A stretch of DNA of 64,000 nucleotides from positions 5,261,001 through 5,325,000 of the forward strand of contig NZ_JAZHSB010000001.1 of assembly GCF_036924715.1 (NCBI RefSeq), written 5' to 3'. Origin of the DNA: Bradyrhizobium sp. AZCC 1721. GTDB lineage: Bacteria > Pseudomonadota > Alphaproteobacteria > Rhizobiales > Xanthobacteraceae. The notes under the pieces are model-generated. The model made no database searches. It was not told where the DNA came from and worked only from the letters and a program-made list of their open reading frames with translations. Every line of letters starts with the position of its first letter. Positions within the stretch are counted from its first letter, which is position 1. Shown piece after piece: positions 1 through 8,204 of this stretch. A program made the translations under genes and the position numbers.

Positions 1-1
1 C

Positions 2-682
2 GTCAAGGAAGGCGAACTGGTGTCGCTGGTCGGCCCGTCCGGCTGCGGCAAGACAACCGTGCTCAAGATCCTGGCCGGATTGCATGACGCCGACGGCGGC
101 ACGATCAAGATCGGTAGCGCGAAGACGCCGTTTGATCCGGCGCGCGACATCGGCATGGTGTTCCAGCAGGCCCTGCTGCTGAAATGGCGAACCATTTTGG
201 ACAACGTGCTGCTGCCGGCCGAAATCGTCGGCCTGCCGATGAAGGCCGCGCGGAGCCGCGCCCGCGATCTGCTCAACCTGGTCGGACTGGCTGGCTACGA
301 GGATAAATATCCGCAGCAATTGTCCGGCGGCATGCAGCAGCGCACGGCGATTGCGCGCGCCTTCATCCACGATCCCAAGCTGATCCTGATGGACGAGCCG
401 TTCGGCGCGCTAGACGCGCTGACCCGCGAGCAGATGAATCTCGAAATGCTGCGGATCTGGCGCGAAAGCGGCAAGACCATCCTGTTCGTGACGCACTCGA
501 TCCAGGAAGCGGTGTTCCTCGCCTCGCATTGCGCCGTGCTCACCGCAGGTCCGGCGCGAATGGCGGAATATTTCCCGATCGAGCTGCCATTTCCCCGCGC
601 ATTGCCGATCAAGACCACGGATGAGTTCGGTGCCTATGCGCGGCGAATCTACGCGAGTCTGGGATTGAGCCCGAGCGCATAG
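2..682 (+). CDS. ABC transporter ATP-binding protein, nitrate/sulfonate/taurine type (5' end outside window)
   Basis: This is the ATPase subunit of an importer of the SsuB/TauB/NrtD family. The reading frame is open to the left edge, so the N-terminus lies outside the window. Visible are Walker A (GPSGCGKTT), the Q-loop region (GMVFQQ), the signature LSGGMQQR, Walker B (LILMDEPFGALD) and the switch histidine in FVTHS, so the nucleotide-binding domain is intact. The protein ends after a short tail typical of this family. Its permease and binding protein are presumably upstream, outside the window, so the substrate cannot be told. Family assignment is firm; substrate is unknown. Confidence 0.9.
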   Translation, partial: VKEGELVSLVGPSGCGKTTVLKILAGLHDADGGTIKIGSAKTPFDPARDIGMVFQQALLLKWRTILDNVLLPAEIVGLPMKAARSRARDLLNLVGLAGYEDKYPQQLSGGMQQRTAIARAFIHDPKLILMDEPFGALDALTREQMNLEMLRIWRESGKTILFVTHSIQEAVFLASHCAVLTAGPARMAEYFPIELPFPRALPIKTTDEFGAYARRIYASLGLSPSA

Positions 683-814
683 CCCTGCAGGCGCCAGGAC
701 TTCGGCGGCTCGCCTCGCATACGCATCATGCAACTGAGAGCCTGTGGCCGGCGCCGCGTCCGTAGTACACGCCACCCCAGGGCACGTCCGCCCCGGCGTG
801 GAGAGCCCGACAGA

Positions 815-2209
815 ATGTCCGCAGACTTAGCCCCCAAATCATCCCCCACGCCCATCGATGGCTTGCCGCCGGAACTCAGGCGGCGCTGGGCGGTGGCGGC
901 GATCTTCACCGCGCTGGCACTGGCCTCGCTGGATACCGCGATCGCCAATATCGCGCTGCCCGCCATCGCGGCCGACCTCCATGTCAGCCCGGCCGACGTG
1001 GTCTGGGTCGTCAATATCTACCAGATCGCCTTGGTCGCGACGCTGCTGCCGCTCGGCGCACTCGGCGAAATCGTCGGTCATCAGCGGATCTATATCGGCG
1101 GCCTCGTGCTGTTCACGCTGGCCTCGCTCGGCTGCGCCTTGGCATGGTCGCTGCCGAGCCTGACGGCGGCGCGGGCGCTGCAGGGGCTGGGCGCCAGCGG
1201 CATCATGAGCGTGAACGCGGCGCTGGTCCGTTTCGTCTATCCGACCCACATGCTGGGGCGCGGCTTCGGCCATAACGCGCTCGTGGTCGGAACGGCATTC
1301 ACTTTCGGTCCGACGATTGCGTCCGCGATCCTTGCGATCGGAACGTGGCCGTGGCTGTTCGCGATCAACCTTCCCTTCGGCCTGATCGCAATCTGGATCG
1401 GCCTGAAGACGTTGCCCAGAACGCCGCGCGCGAAACACGCGTTCGATTTTGCGAGCGCAGCGCTGACCGCAAGCTGTCTCGGGCTATTCATCATCGGCAT
1501 CGGAAGCGCGGCACATCAGGCGCCGCCCTTCCTTGTCGGAGTGGCGCTTGGCGCAGCATTGCTGCTCGGCTGGATCATGACCCGACGGGATGCGGATCAT
1601 CCGGCGCCGATGTTGCCGATCGACCTGTTCCGGCGGCCGATGTTCGCGTTGTCGGCCGCCACGTCGGTCTGCACATTCGCGGTGCAGGGACTGGCCTTCG
1701 TTTCGCTGCCCTTCTACTTCGAGGACGTGCTGCACCGGTCCCAGGTCGAAACCGGCTTCTTCATGACGCCCTGGCCATTGGTGGTGGCGATCATGGCGCC
1801 GATCGGGGGCCGGCTCTCCGATCGCTATCCTGTCGGCATTCTCGGCGGCCTCGGGCTGGTATTGCTCGGCATCGGCATGGCCCTGCTCGCAACGCTGCCT
1901 TCGGACCCTAGCGTTGCCAACATCGTCTGGCGCACGGTGATTTGCGGAATCGGATTCGGCTTCTTTCAAACGCCGAATTTGCGGGCGCTGATGTCGAGCG
2001 CGCCGCCGCACCGCAGCGGCAGCGCGAGCGGCATCGTCGCAACCGCTCGTCTGACCGGGCAGACACTCGGCGCCGCGCTCGCGGCCCTTTGCTTTGCGCT
2101 GGCCGGTCACGAGGGTGCGACGGTTGCGTTGATGCTCGGGGCCGGATTCGCCACGCTCGGAAGCCTGATGAGTTTCCTGCGTCTGACGGTGGGCACCGAA
2201 AAGACATGA
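815..2209 (+). CDS. MFS transporter, DHA2 (EmrB/QacA-like) drug exporter family
   Basis: A 464-residue polytopic inner-membrane protein with many hydrophobic helices. The N-terminal segment has LDTAIANIALPAIA, the family's helix-1 motif. A motif-A-like GGRLSDRYP loop sits in the middle and a GSASGI segment near the end. DHA2 members are usually 14-helix proton-driven exporters of drugs or metabolites. The frame is open further upstream, but the ATG at 815 is preferred because the protein then begins just before the hydrophobic core and a GGAG lies upstream. It stands alone, followed by a strong terminator. No substrate can be deduced. Confidence 0.88.
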   Translation: MSADLAPKSSPTPIDGLPPELRRRWAVAAIFTALALASLDTAIANIALPAIAADLHVSPADVVWVVNIYQIALVATLLPLGALGEIVGHQRIYIGGLVLFTLASLGCALAWSLPSLTAARALQGLGASGIMSVNAALVRFVYPTHMLGRGFGHNALVVGTAFTFGPTIASAILAIGTWPWLFAINLPFGLIAIWIGLKTLPRTPRAKHAFDFASAALTASCLGLFIIGIGSAAHQAPPFLVGVALGAALLLGWIMTRRDADHPAPMLPIDLFRRPMFALSAATSVCTFAVQGLAFVSLPFYFEDVLHRSQVETGFFMTPWPLVVAIMAPIGGRLSDRYPVGILGGLGLVLLGIGMALLATLPSDPSVANIVWRTVICGIGFGFFQTPNLRALMSSAPPHRSGSASGIVATARLTGQTLGAALAALCFALAGHEGATVALMLGAGFATLGSLMSFLRLTVGTEKT

Positions 2210-2247
2210 TGCAACGCAGGGACACGCCCCGTTCGCTGCGCCTCGAA

Positions 2248-2281
2248 CCCGGTTCTGATTGAATCAGAACCGGGCTCTTTT
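2248..2281. terminator. Rho-independent terminator after the MFS gene
   Basis: An 11-bp perfect stem, CCCGGTTCTGA (2248-2258) pairing with TCAGAACCGGG (2264-2274), has a 5-nt loop and is followed by CTCTTTT. It lies 38 bases after the MFS stop and before the convergent DUF1772 gene. Confidence 0.85.
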
Positions 2282-2323
2282 GACGCGTTTTCTTGATGCG
2301 AACCGGTGTCGCTTGAAAACGCT

Positions 2324-2752
2324 CTAATTGAGCGCCCAAAGATAAGCCAGGGTTGCCGCGATCCCAAGACCCGTTCTGACCGCGTGCAACCCTCCCCACT
2401 TCACGATCAGCGCACGTGACTGCGGGCCGGCGTCCTTCTCGTCGATAGCGTTCAGCAGGCGGTTGGTCGGCATGATGCCGATCAGCGTATAGGGCCAGTT
2501 GGCGAGAATGAGCACCGCGCCGACGATCCAGCGCCAATCCCGCGTCAGCCAGGCAGCGGTCAGGCCGAGCACGCCGGAAATGACTGCGCAACTCGCCTGC
2601 ATCGCAAAGCCGCGCGCGTAGCTTGGTTTCCACTGCCTCAAGAGGCCCCGGTCATCGAGGCCGAGACGCGCCGGCTGTTCGGCGAAATTGATGAAGAAGG
2701 CGGCACCGGCGAACGCCGCCGCGACGACCATTGCAAGCTGTCCTGCAAACAT
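2324..2752 (-). CDS. DUF1772 (anthrone-oxygenase-like) membrane protein
   Basis: A 142-residue protein with about four hydrophobic segments, including an N-terminal helix (FAGQLAMVVAAAFAGAAFF) and a C-terminal one (GLGIAATLAYLWAL). The pattern GAAFFINFAEQPAR near the N-terminus and NWPYTLIGIMPTNRLL in the middle match the DUF1772 family. Some fungal relatives act as anthrone oxygenases; bacterial members are mostly uncharacterised membrane proteins. The start has a GGAG seven bases upstream. The gene diverges from a marR gene with only 63 bases between start codons, and palindromes there suggest MarR control. Family is recognised; function is unknown. Confidence 0.8.
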   Translation of the reverse strand: MFAGQLAMVVAAAFAGAAFFINFAEQPARLGLDDRGLLRQWKPSYARGFAMQASCAVISGVLGLTAAWLTRDWRWIVGAVLILANWPYTLIGIMPTNRLLNAIDEKDAGPQSRALIVKWGGLHAVRTGLGIAATLAYLWALN

Positions 2753-2778
2753 TATTCACTCCACACTCGTTTTGCCTA

Positions 2779-2808
2779 TTGACAATATATTGTCATTTTG
2801 GATACTAA
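2779..2808 (+). promoter_or_regulatory. Putative marR promoter (TTGACA...TACTAA)
   Basis: A consensus -35 TTGACA (2779-2784) is followed after 18 bases by TACTAA (2803-2808). GATACT at 16 bases is an alternative -10. Transcription would start at about 2815, at the ATG itself. The -35 box lies inside a palindrome. Confidence 0.55.
2780..2795. promoter_or_regulatory. 16-bp perfect palindrome, putative MarR operator 1
   Basis: TGACAATATATTGTCA reads the same on both strands. It lies between the divergent DUF1772 and marR genes and covers the putative -35 box of marR, as expected for an autoregulatory MarR operator. Confidence 0.7.
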
Positions 2809-2822
2809 TTGTCAAATGACAA
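2809..2822. promoter_or_regulatory. Putative MarR operator 2 over the marR start codon
   Basis: TTGTCA (2809-2814) and TGACAA (2817-2822) form an inverted repeat separated by AA. They use the same half-site as operator 1 in opposite orientation. The marR ATG (2816-2818) lies inside it. Confidence 0.6.
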
Positions 2823-3274
2823 CGAAACGACATACGCCCGGCGGTCGGGCCCTGACCGAGCTGGTTCTCGCCGTGTTCCGCCTCAATGGACGCCTGCTCG
2901 CGGCCGGTGACCGGCTTGTTTCGGACCTCGGCCTCACCAGCGCGCGCTGGCAGGTGCTGGGCGCAATCGCGCTTGCGCCAAGTCCGCAACCGGTGGCCTG
3001 GCTTGCGCGCAGCATGGGACTCAATCGACAGGGAGTTCAGCGCATTGTGAACGAGATGGCAGAGGATGGCCTCGTGGAGCTGCGGCCCAATCCAAATCAC
3101 CGCCGGGCGCACCTCGTCGCGCTAACCAGGCGTGGGCAGGATGCCTTCGAAACCGCCAGCGCGCTCCAGGTTCCGTGGGCAAATGCCCTTGCGAAGGGGT
3201 TTAGTCCCGATGAGCTCGCCGCGATGACCCGTATCGCGAAGCTGCTGAGCGAGCGCCTTGATAAGTCCGCCTAG
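2816..3274 (+). CDS. MarR family transcriptional regulator
   Basis: A 152-residue winged-helix regulator. The core has SARWQVLGAIALAP, a recognition-helix region SMGLNRQGVQRIVNEMAEDGLVE and a wing with HRRAHLVALTRRG, all typical of MarR dimers. The ATG at 2816 is preferred over the upstream TTG at 2798. It has no clear Shine-Dalgarno sequence and lies about where transcription should begin, so the mRNA may be leaderless. It diverges from the DUF1772 membrane gene, and two TTGTCA/TGACAA palindromes between them suggest it represses both. The ligand is unknown. Confidence 0.87.
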   Translation: MTTKRHTPGGRALTELVLAVFRLNGRLLAAGDRLVSDLGLTSARWQVLGAIALAPSPQPVAWLARSMGLNRQGVQRIVNEMAEDGLVELRPNPNHRRAHLVALTRRGQDAFETASALQVPWANALAKGFSPDELAAMTRIAKLLSERLDKSA

Positions 3275-3306
3275 CCTCTATCCCCCGAACGAAGGACACC
3301 CGATCG

Positions 3307-3327
3307 GCCAGGTTGCGGAAACCTGGC
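3307..3327. other. 8-bp hairpin downstream of marR
   Basis: GCCAGGTT (3307-3314) pairs with AACCTGGC (3320-3327) around a 5-nt loop, 33 bases past the marR stop. No T-run follows, so it is at most a weak terminator or mRNA 3' end structure. Confidence 0.4.
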
Positions 3328-3455
3328 GTAACACCGGCGAATCGACTTTCTTCCCGTTCGTCAAGTGCGCGTTTTCTTGATTTGAACTGTTCTATTTTCT
3401 CGGATCACATCGCGCCCGGTTCAATTGGCGAATTGGACTCAAAAAGGGACATGCG

Positions 3456-3905
3456 ATGGCAAACCTCACAATCAACGGCAAAACAATCAATGTGGACGTC
3501 GAAGACGACACGCCACTGCTCTGGGCTATCAGGGAGAATGTCGGGCTGACCGGCACCAAATATGGGTGCGGTATTGCACTGTGCGGCGCCTGCACAGTTC
3601 ACGTCGACGGGGTCGCGATGCGCTCCTGCGGCATGACGGTCAGCGAGGCCGTCGGCAAGCAGATCACCACGATCGAAGGTCTCGCCTCAGAAGGCGCGTT
3701 GCACAAGGTGCAGCAGGCATGGGTAGCTAACGACGTTCCGCAATGCGGCTTTTGCCAGAGCGGCATGATCATGGCGGTCGCAGCCCTTCTCAAGGAAAAG
3801 CCGAAGCCGACCGACCAGGATATCAACGAGGCCATCACCAATATCTGCCGATGCGGGACCTTCCAGCAGGTCCGCGAGGCGATCCACGCCGCCGCGAACG
3901 CTTGA
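3456..3905 (+). CDS. (2Fe-2S)-binding small subunit of a molybdenum hydroxylase (IorA/CoxS-like)
   Basis: A 149-residue electron-transfer subunit of the xanthine-oxidase family. The N-terminal plant-type [2Fe-2S] domain has CGIALCGACTVHVDG plus a fourth cysteine in MRSC. The C-terminal alpha-helical [2Fe-2S] domain has QCGFCQSGM and NICRCGT. It would pass electrons from the molybdenum centre of the next gene product to a cytochrome or quinone. AAAAAGGG precedes the ATG, and the large subunit starts 10 bases downstream. The length is typical of IorA. The substrate cannot be deduced; isoquinoline oxidoreductase is only the best-known relative. Confidence 0.88.
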   Translation: MANLTINGKTINVDVEDDTPLLWAIRENVGLTGTKYGCGIALCGACTVHVDGVAMRSCGMTVSEAVGKQITTIEGLASEGALHKVQQAWVANDVPQCGFCQSGMIMAVAALLKEKPKPTDQDINEAITNICRCGTFQQVREAIHAAANA

Positions 3906-3915
3906 GGGGGACGCC

Positions 3916-6102
3916 ATGAACAAGCACGTCATGCCCAAACTCAATCGCCGCAGCTTTGTGATCGGCACGGCTGCCGCCGGCGCCGGCCTCGCACTCGGTC
4001 TTGATATTCCCTTTGGCGGACCGAACGTGGTTCGCGCCGCCGACGGCTCGCCCGAGATCAATGCCTGGGTGGTGATCCGTCCCGATGACACCGTCGTGAT
4101 CCGCATCGCCCGCTCGGAGATGGGACAGGGCTCGCTCACCGGCCTCGCGCAACTCGTCGCGGAAGAGCTTGAATGCGACTGGTCGAAGGTCACCACCGAA
4201 TATCCCACGCCGGGTCAAAGTGTCGCACGCAAGCGCACCTGGGGCGACTTCTCGACCGGCGGCAGCCGCGGCATCCGCGCCAGTCATGAATATGTCCGCA
4301 AGGGCGGCGCCACCGCGCGCATGATGCTGGTGCAGGCCGCCGCGAACGAATGGAAGGTGCCGGCCTCGGAATGCACTGCCGCCAACAGCGTGATCACCCA
4401 CACGCGGTCAGGCAGAACCACGACCTATGGCAAGGTGGTGGAAGCGGCAGCCAAGCTCGAGCCGCCGGCGGACGTGAAGTTGAAAGATCCCAAGGACTGG
4501 AAGCTCGCCGGCAAGTCCCTGAAGCGGCTTGATACGGTGGAGAAGACCACCGGCGCGATGATCTACAGCATCGATGTCAAGCTGCCGGGCATGCTCAACG
4601 CCGCGATCAAGGATTGTCCCGTCTTCGGCGGCAAGCTGAAGAGCTACGACGAAGCCAAGGTCGCGGGCATGAAGGGCGTCAAAAAGGTCGTCCGTGTCGG
4701 CGACACCGCCGTCGCCGTCATTGCCGATACCTGGTGGCACGCCAAGACCGCGCTGGATGCGTTGCCGGTCGTCTGGGACGAAGGCGAGAACGCCAAAGTC
4801 TCCAGTGACTCGATCGCCAAATGGCTGGCCGAAGGCCTCGACAACGCCCAGCCGGCTTACATCGGCAACCAGAACGGCGACGCCAAGGCCACGATTGCCT
4901 CGGCCGCCAAGAAGGTCGAGGCGGTCTACAACTATCCCTACCAGAACCACGCCACGATGGAGCCGCTCAATGCCACGGCGATCTATACGCCTGACAAATG
5001 CGAGGTCTGGTGCGGTACGCAGAACGGCGAAGCGGCATTAGCCGCTGTGCTGGAAGCATCGGGATTGCCGGCCGAAAAATGCGATGTGCACAAGCATATG
5101 GTCGGCGGCGGCTTCGGCCGCCGCGGCATGACCGATTATGTCCGGCAGGCGGTTCTGATCGCCAAGCAGATGCCGGGCACACCGGTCAAGCTGTTGTGGT
5201 CGCGCGAAGAGGACATGCTGCACGGGAAATATCATCCGGTCACGCAATGCAAACTCACCGGCGCCTTCGACGCCAATAACAATCTGACGGCGCTGCATGT
5301 CAGAATATCAGGACAGTCGATCCTGTCCTCGGCGCGTCCGGCAGCATTGGAAAACGGCAAGGACCCGGTGGTGTTCCAAGGACTCAATGCCACGGGCGAG
5401 GCAGCGATCGGCTACAGCGTACCGAATTTGCTGATCGAGCACGCGATGCGCAATCCGCATGTCCCGCCCGGCTTCTGGCGCGGCGTCAACCTCAATCACA
5501 ACGCGATCTACCTGGAATGCTTCATGGATGAGCTCGCCAATGCAGTGGGCCAGGATCCCCTGGAATTCCGCCGCAAGCTGATGAGCAAGCATCCGAAGCA
5601 CCTCGCCGTGCTCAATGCGGTGGCCGAGAAGATCGGCTGGGGCAAACCTGCGCCGCAAGGCGTCCATCGCGGCATCGCGCAGGTGATGGGCTTCGGCAGC
5701 TATGTCGCAGGTGCCGCGGAAATCTCAGTCACCGACGACGGCAAGATCAAGGTGCATCGCATCGTCGCCTCGACCGATCCGGGCTATATCGTCAACCCGG
5801 CGCAGGTCGAGCGGCAGATTGCCGGCTCCTTCGTCTATGGCCTGTCCGCCCTGTTCTATGGCGGCTGCACGGTGAAGGACGGCAAGATCGAGCAGACCAA
5901 CTTCGACACCTACGATTCAATGCGCATTGCCGCGATGCCGAAGGTGGAAAGCGTCATGCTGCCGAGCGGCGGCTTCTGGGGCGGCGTCGGCGAGCCGACC
6001 ATCGGCGTCGCCGCACCCGCGGTGCTCAACGCCTACTTCGCCGCAACCGGCAAGCGGATCCGTTCGGTCCCGCTGAAGGACCAGAACATCACGTTTGCCT
6101 GA
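3916..6102 (+). CDS. Molybdopterin-binding large subunit of a Tat-exported molybdenum hydroxylase (IorB-like)
   Basis: A 728-residue catalytic subunit carrying the molybdenum cofactor. The N-terminus has a twin-arginine signal (NRRSFVIG followed by an Ala/Gly-rich stretch), so the folded complex should be exported to the periplasm, as with IorB-type enzymes. GGGFGRRG is a cofactor-binding glycine motif, and GGVGEP near the C-terminus carries the presumed catalytic glutamate (about residue 693). With the small subunit it forms a two-subunit enzyme without a FAD subunit. The next gene is a small cytochrome c, a possible electron acceptor. The reaction is probably hydroxylation of an aldehyde or N-heterocycle; the substrate is unknown. 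Confidence 0.86.
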   Translation: MNKHVMPKLNRRSFVIGTAAAGAGLALGLDIPFGGPNVVRAADGSPEINAWVVIRPDDTVVIRIARSEMGQGSLTGLAQLVAEELECDWSKVTTEYPTPGQSVARKRTWGDFSTGGSRGIRASHEYVRKGGATARMMLVQAAANEWKVPASECTAANSVITHTRSGRTTTYGKVVEAAAKLEPPADVKLKDPKDWKLAGKSLKRLDTVEKTTGAMIYSIDVKLPGMLNAAIKDCPVFGGKLKSYDEAKVAGMKGVKKVVRVGDTAVAVIADTWWHAKTALDALPVVWDEGENAKVSSDSIAKWLAEGLDNAQPAYIGNQNGDAKATIASAAKKVEAVYNYPYQNHATMEPLNATAIYTPDKCEVWCGTQNGEAALAAVLEASGLPAEKCDVHKHMVGGGFGRRGMTDYVRQAVLIAKQMPGTPVKLLWSREEDMLHGKYHPVTQCKLTGAFDANNNLTALHVRISGQSILSSARPAALENGKDPVVFQGLNATGEAAIGYSVPNLLIEHAMRNPHVPPGFWRGVNLNHNAIYLECFMDELANAVGQDPLEFRRKLMSKHPKHLAVLNAVAEKIGWGKPAPQGVHRGIAQVMGFGSYVAGAAEISVTDDGKIKVHRIVASTDPGYIVNPAQVERQIAGSFVYGLSALFYGGCTVKDGKIEQTNFDTYDSMRIAAMPKVESVMLPSGGFWGGVGEPTIGVAAPAVLNAYFAATGKRIRSVPLKDQNITFA

Positions 6103-6109
6103 CAATAAC

Positions 6110-6134
6110 AGCGGCGGCCTCTCCGGCCGCCGCT
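6110..6134. other. Intercistronic 10-bp hairpin
   Basis: AGCGGCGGCC (6110-6119) and GGCCGCCGCT (6125-6134) pair perfectly around TCTCC, directly after the molybdenum hydroxylase stop and 20 bases before the cytochrome start. No T-run follows, so an mRNA processing or stability element is more likely than a terminator. Confidence 0.55.
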
Positions 6135-6154
6135 CGCTCATCGAGAGATTTCTG

Positions 6155-6448
6155 ATGAATGCCTTGCGTGTCGTCATCGGGCTGGCAACGGTCATGGCGT
6201 CGAGCCTGCCGGTGCTTGCGGCTTCCGACCCCCCGCCCGGTGCGGCGTCCTGCTCCGGCTGCCACTCCGGTGGGGTGACCGGTTCGTCCGTTTCGCGGCT
6301 GAACGGCCGCGACGCCGGCGAGATCGCGACCGCGATGGCTGGATTTCGCGACGGCTCGCTTCCCGCTACGGTAATGAACCGCATCGCCAAGGGCTTTTCC
6401 GACGATGAGTTGCGCGCGATGGCGGCGTGGCTCGCTGCACAAAAGTAA
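6155..6448 (+). CDS. Small monoheme cytochrome c, sulfide dehydrogenase cytochrome subunit (FccA/SoxE-like)
   Basis: A 97-residue secreted cytochrome. A hydrophobic signal peptide ends at about VLAA, followed by the heme site CSGCH (C33, C36, H37). A C-terminal segment PATVMNRIAKGFSDDEL carries the likely methionine ligand and resembles FccA of flavocytochrome c sulfide dehydrogenase. The ATG at 6155 is chosen because it begins the signal peptide; an upstream frame extension overlaps the preceding gene. The next gene encodes the flavoprotein partner 12 bases downstream, supporting a SoxEF/FccAB pair that passes electrons from sulfide to periplasmic cytochromes. Confidence 0.8.
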   Translation: MNALRVVIGLATVMASSLPVLAASDPPPGAASCSGCHSGGVTGSSVSRLNGRDAGEIATAMAGFRDGSLPATVMNRIAKGFSDDELRAMAAWLAAQK

Positions 6449-6460
6449 GGGGCCGCCAGC

Positions 6461-7744
6461 ATGGGCGTTAGCCGTCGCATCAGCCGCCGGAAGTTCTGTA
6501 GCACGAGCGCGGCCGCCGCAGTGACGGCCTTGGCGTCTCCACTGCCCGCGTTGGCGCAATCCGCGGCGCGCATCGTCGTGATCGGCGGCGGTTTCGGTGG
6601 TGCGAGTTGTGCGCGCACGCTGAAACAGATTGATCCGAAATTGCAGGTCACACTGGTCGAGCCGAACCGGACCTTCACCGCCTGCCCGTTCAGCAACAAT
6701 GTCATCGCCGGACTGCGTTCGATCGAGGAACAAAAATTCGGTTACGACAAGATCGCCGCCAGCGGCATCACCGTGGTGGCGCTGGAAGCAACGACCATCA
6801 ATGCAGCCGCGCGGACCGTGGGGCTCGCCGACGGCACCTCGCTCGCCTACGACCGGCTGGTGCTGTCTCCCGGAATCGAACTGCGTTTCGACGCCCTGCC
6901 GGGCTACGACGAAGCCGCCGCGGCGAAGATGCCGCATGCCTGGAAAGCCGGCGAGCAAACGCTGTTGCTGCGCAAGCAACTCGAGGCCATGGACGATGGC
7001 GGCCTGGTGGTGATCACAGCTCCCGCCAACCCTTTCCGTTGCCCGCCGGGACCTTACGAACGGGCCTGCCTGATTGCGCACTATCTGAAGACCAAGAAGC
7101 CGCGTTCGAAGCTGATCATCCTTGACGCAAAGGACGCGTTCTCCAAGCAGCGTCTGTTTCAGAACGCCTGGAAGGAGCTTTACCCGGGGATGGTCGAATG
7201 GATATCGCTATCGCAGGGCGGCAAGGTGAATGCCGTCGATCCGGCGACCAACACTCTGATCACCGATTTCGGCAATCACACCGCCCAGGTGGCCAACGTT
7301 ATTCCGCCGCAACGGGCCGGCCGCATCGCGGCTATTGCGGGCGCGACCGATAACACGGGCTGGTGCGCGATCGATCCTGTCACTTTCGAATCCAGATCGG
7401 CGCCGAACATCCATGTCATCGGCGACGCCTGTCTCGCCGGCGCGATGCCAAAATCCGCATTCTCGGCGAATGCGCAGGCCAAGACTTGCGCAAACGCGAT
7501 TGCCACACTGGTCGCCGGCGGATCGCCAGCCGCGCCGAAGCTGATCAATACGTGCTACAGTCTGGCAGCCCCGGACTATGGCATCTCGATTGCCGGTGTA
7601 TACCATCCGAAGAACGGATTGCTTGCCGACGTTGAAGGCGCCGGCGGCGTTAGTCCGCTGGAGGCGTCACGCGATTTCCGCGCCCGCGAGGCCGACTATG
7701 CGCAATCCTGGTTCGCGACCATTACGGCGGAAGTCTTTGGCTAG
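6461..7744 (+). CDS. soxF: Flavoprotein subunit of flavocytochrome c sulfide dehydrogenase (SoxF/FccB-like)
   Basis: A 427-residue FAD protein. A twin-arginine leader (SRRISRRKFC, then an Ala-rich stretch ending ALAQ) predicts periplasmic export. The FAD-binding Rossmann motif is VVIGGGFGG. Three cysteines sit where FccB has its covalent-FAD and redox-active cysteines: C75 in TACPFSN, C194 in FRCPPGP and C302 in GWCAID. The enzyme would oxidise sulfide or a persulfide and pass electrons to the cytochrome encoded just upstream. It precedes soxX directly. Retention of all three cysteines argues for a genuine FCSD-type enzyme rather than a generic NADH dehydrogenase-like protein. Confidence 0.83.
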   Translation: MGVSRRISRRKFCSTSAAAAVTALASPLPALAQSAARIVVIGGGFGGASCARTLKQIDPKLQVTLVEPNRTFTACPFSNNVIAGLRSIEEQKFGYDKIAASGITVVALEATTINAAARTVGLADGTSLAYDRLVLSPGIELRFDALPGYDEAAAAKMPHAWKAGEQTLLLRKQLEAMDDGGLVVITAPANPFRCPPGPYERACLIAHYLKTKKPRSKLIILDAKDAFSKQRLFQNAWKELYPGMVEWISLSQGGKVNAVDPATNTLITDFGNHTAQVANVIPPQRAGRIAAIAGATDNTGWCAIDPVTFESRSAPNIHVIGDACLAGAMPKSAFSANAQAKTCANAIATLVAGGSPAAPKLINTCYSLAAPDYGISIAGVYHPKNGLLADVEGAGGVSPLEASRDFRAREADYAQSWFATITAEVFG

Positions 7745-8195
7745 ACGCACCTATCGCATGTTGGATCCGGTTCTTGCTGGAGTTCTCCTCGTGCTGCCCG
7801 GCTGCGCCGCCGCAACGGAACTTCGCGGCTATACCGTCACTGACGATGCCATTCCGCAGTCGCTGACGGGCACGGCCGGCGATGCGACGCGCGGCCGCGC
7901 CCTCGTCGTCGAACGTTCCAGCACTTGCATCCTGTGCCACAACGGCCCATTTCCCGAACAGAAATTCCAGGGCGACCTGGCGCCTGATCTTTCCGGTTCC
8001 GGCAGCCGCTGGTCCGAAGGTCAGCTTCGGCTTCGGCTGGTGGATGCCTCTCGTCTCAATGCCGCGACGATCATGCCGTCCTATTACCGCGTTGACGGCC
8101 TCACTCGCGTCGGGACGCTGTGGCGCGGCAAGCCGATCCTGTCGGCCGAACAGATCGAGGATATCGTGGCGTATCTCGCAAGCTTACGCGAATAG
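7737..8195 (+). CDS. soxX: Sulfur oxidation c-type cytochrome SoxX
   Basis: About 152 residues if translation begins at TTG 7737, which overlaps the soxF stop. The ATG at 7758 is the alternative. The TTG start is preferred because it gives a signal peptide with a basic n-region (ARRTYR) before the hydrophobic core, has GGAAG upstream, and the ATG version would begin with an acidic n-region. The single heme site is CILCH, in a context (CHNGPFPE) typical of SoxX, with a methionine-containing TIMPSYYRV segment as probable distal ligand. SoxX pairs with SoxA, encoded three genes downstream, to attach thiosulfate or sulfide sulfur to the SoxY carrier. Confidence 0.85.
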   Translation: MARRTYRMLDPVLAGVLLVLPGCAAATELRGYTVTDDAIPQSLTGTAGDATRGRALVVERSSTCILCHNGPFPEQKFQGDLAPDLSGSGSRWSEGQLRLRLVDASRLNAATIMPSYYRVDGLTRVGTLWRGKPILSAEQIEDIVAYLASLRE

Positions 8196-8204
8196 GAAGG
8201 TCCG

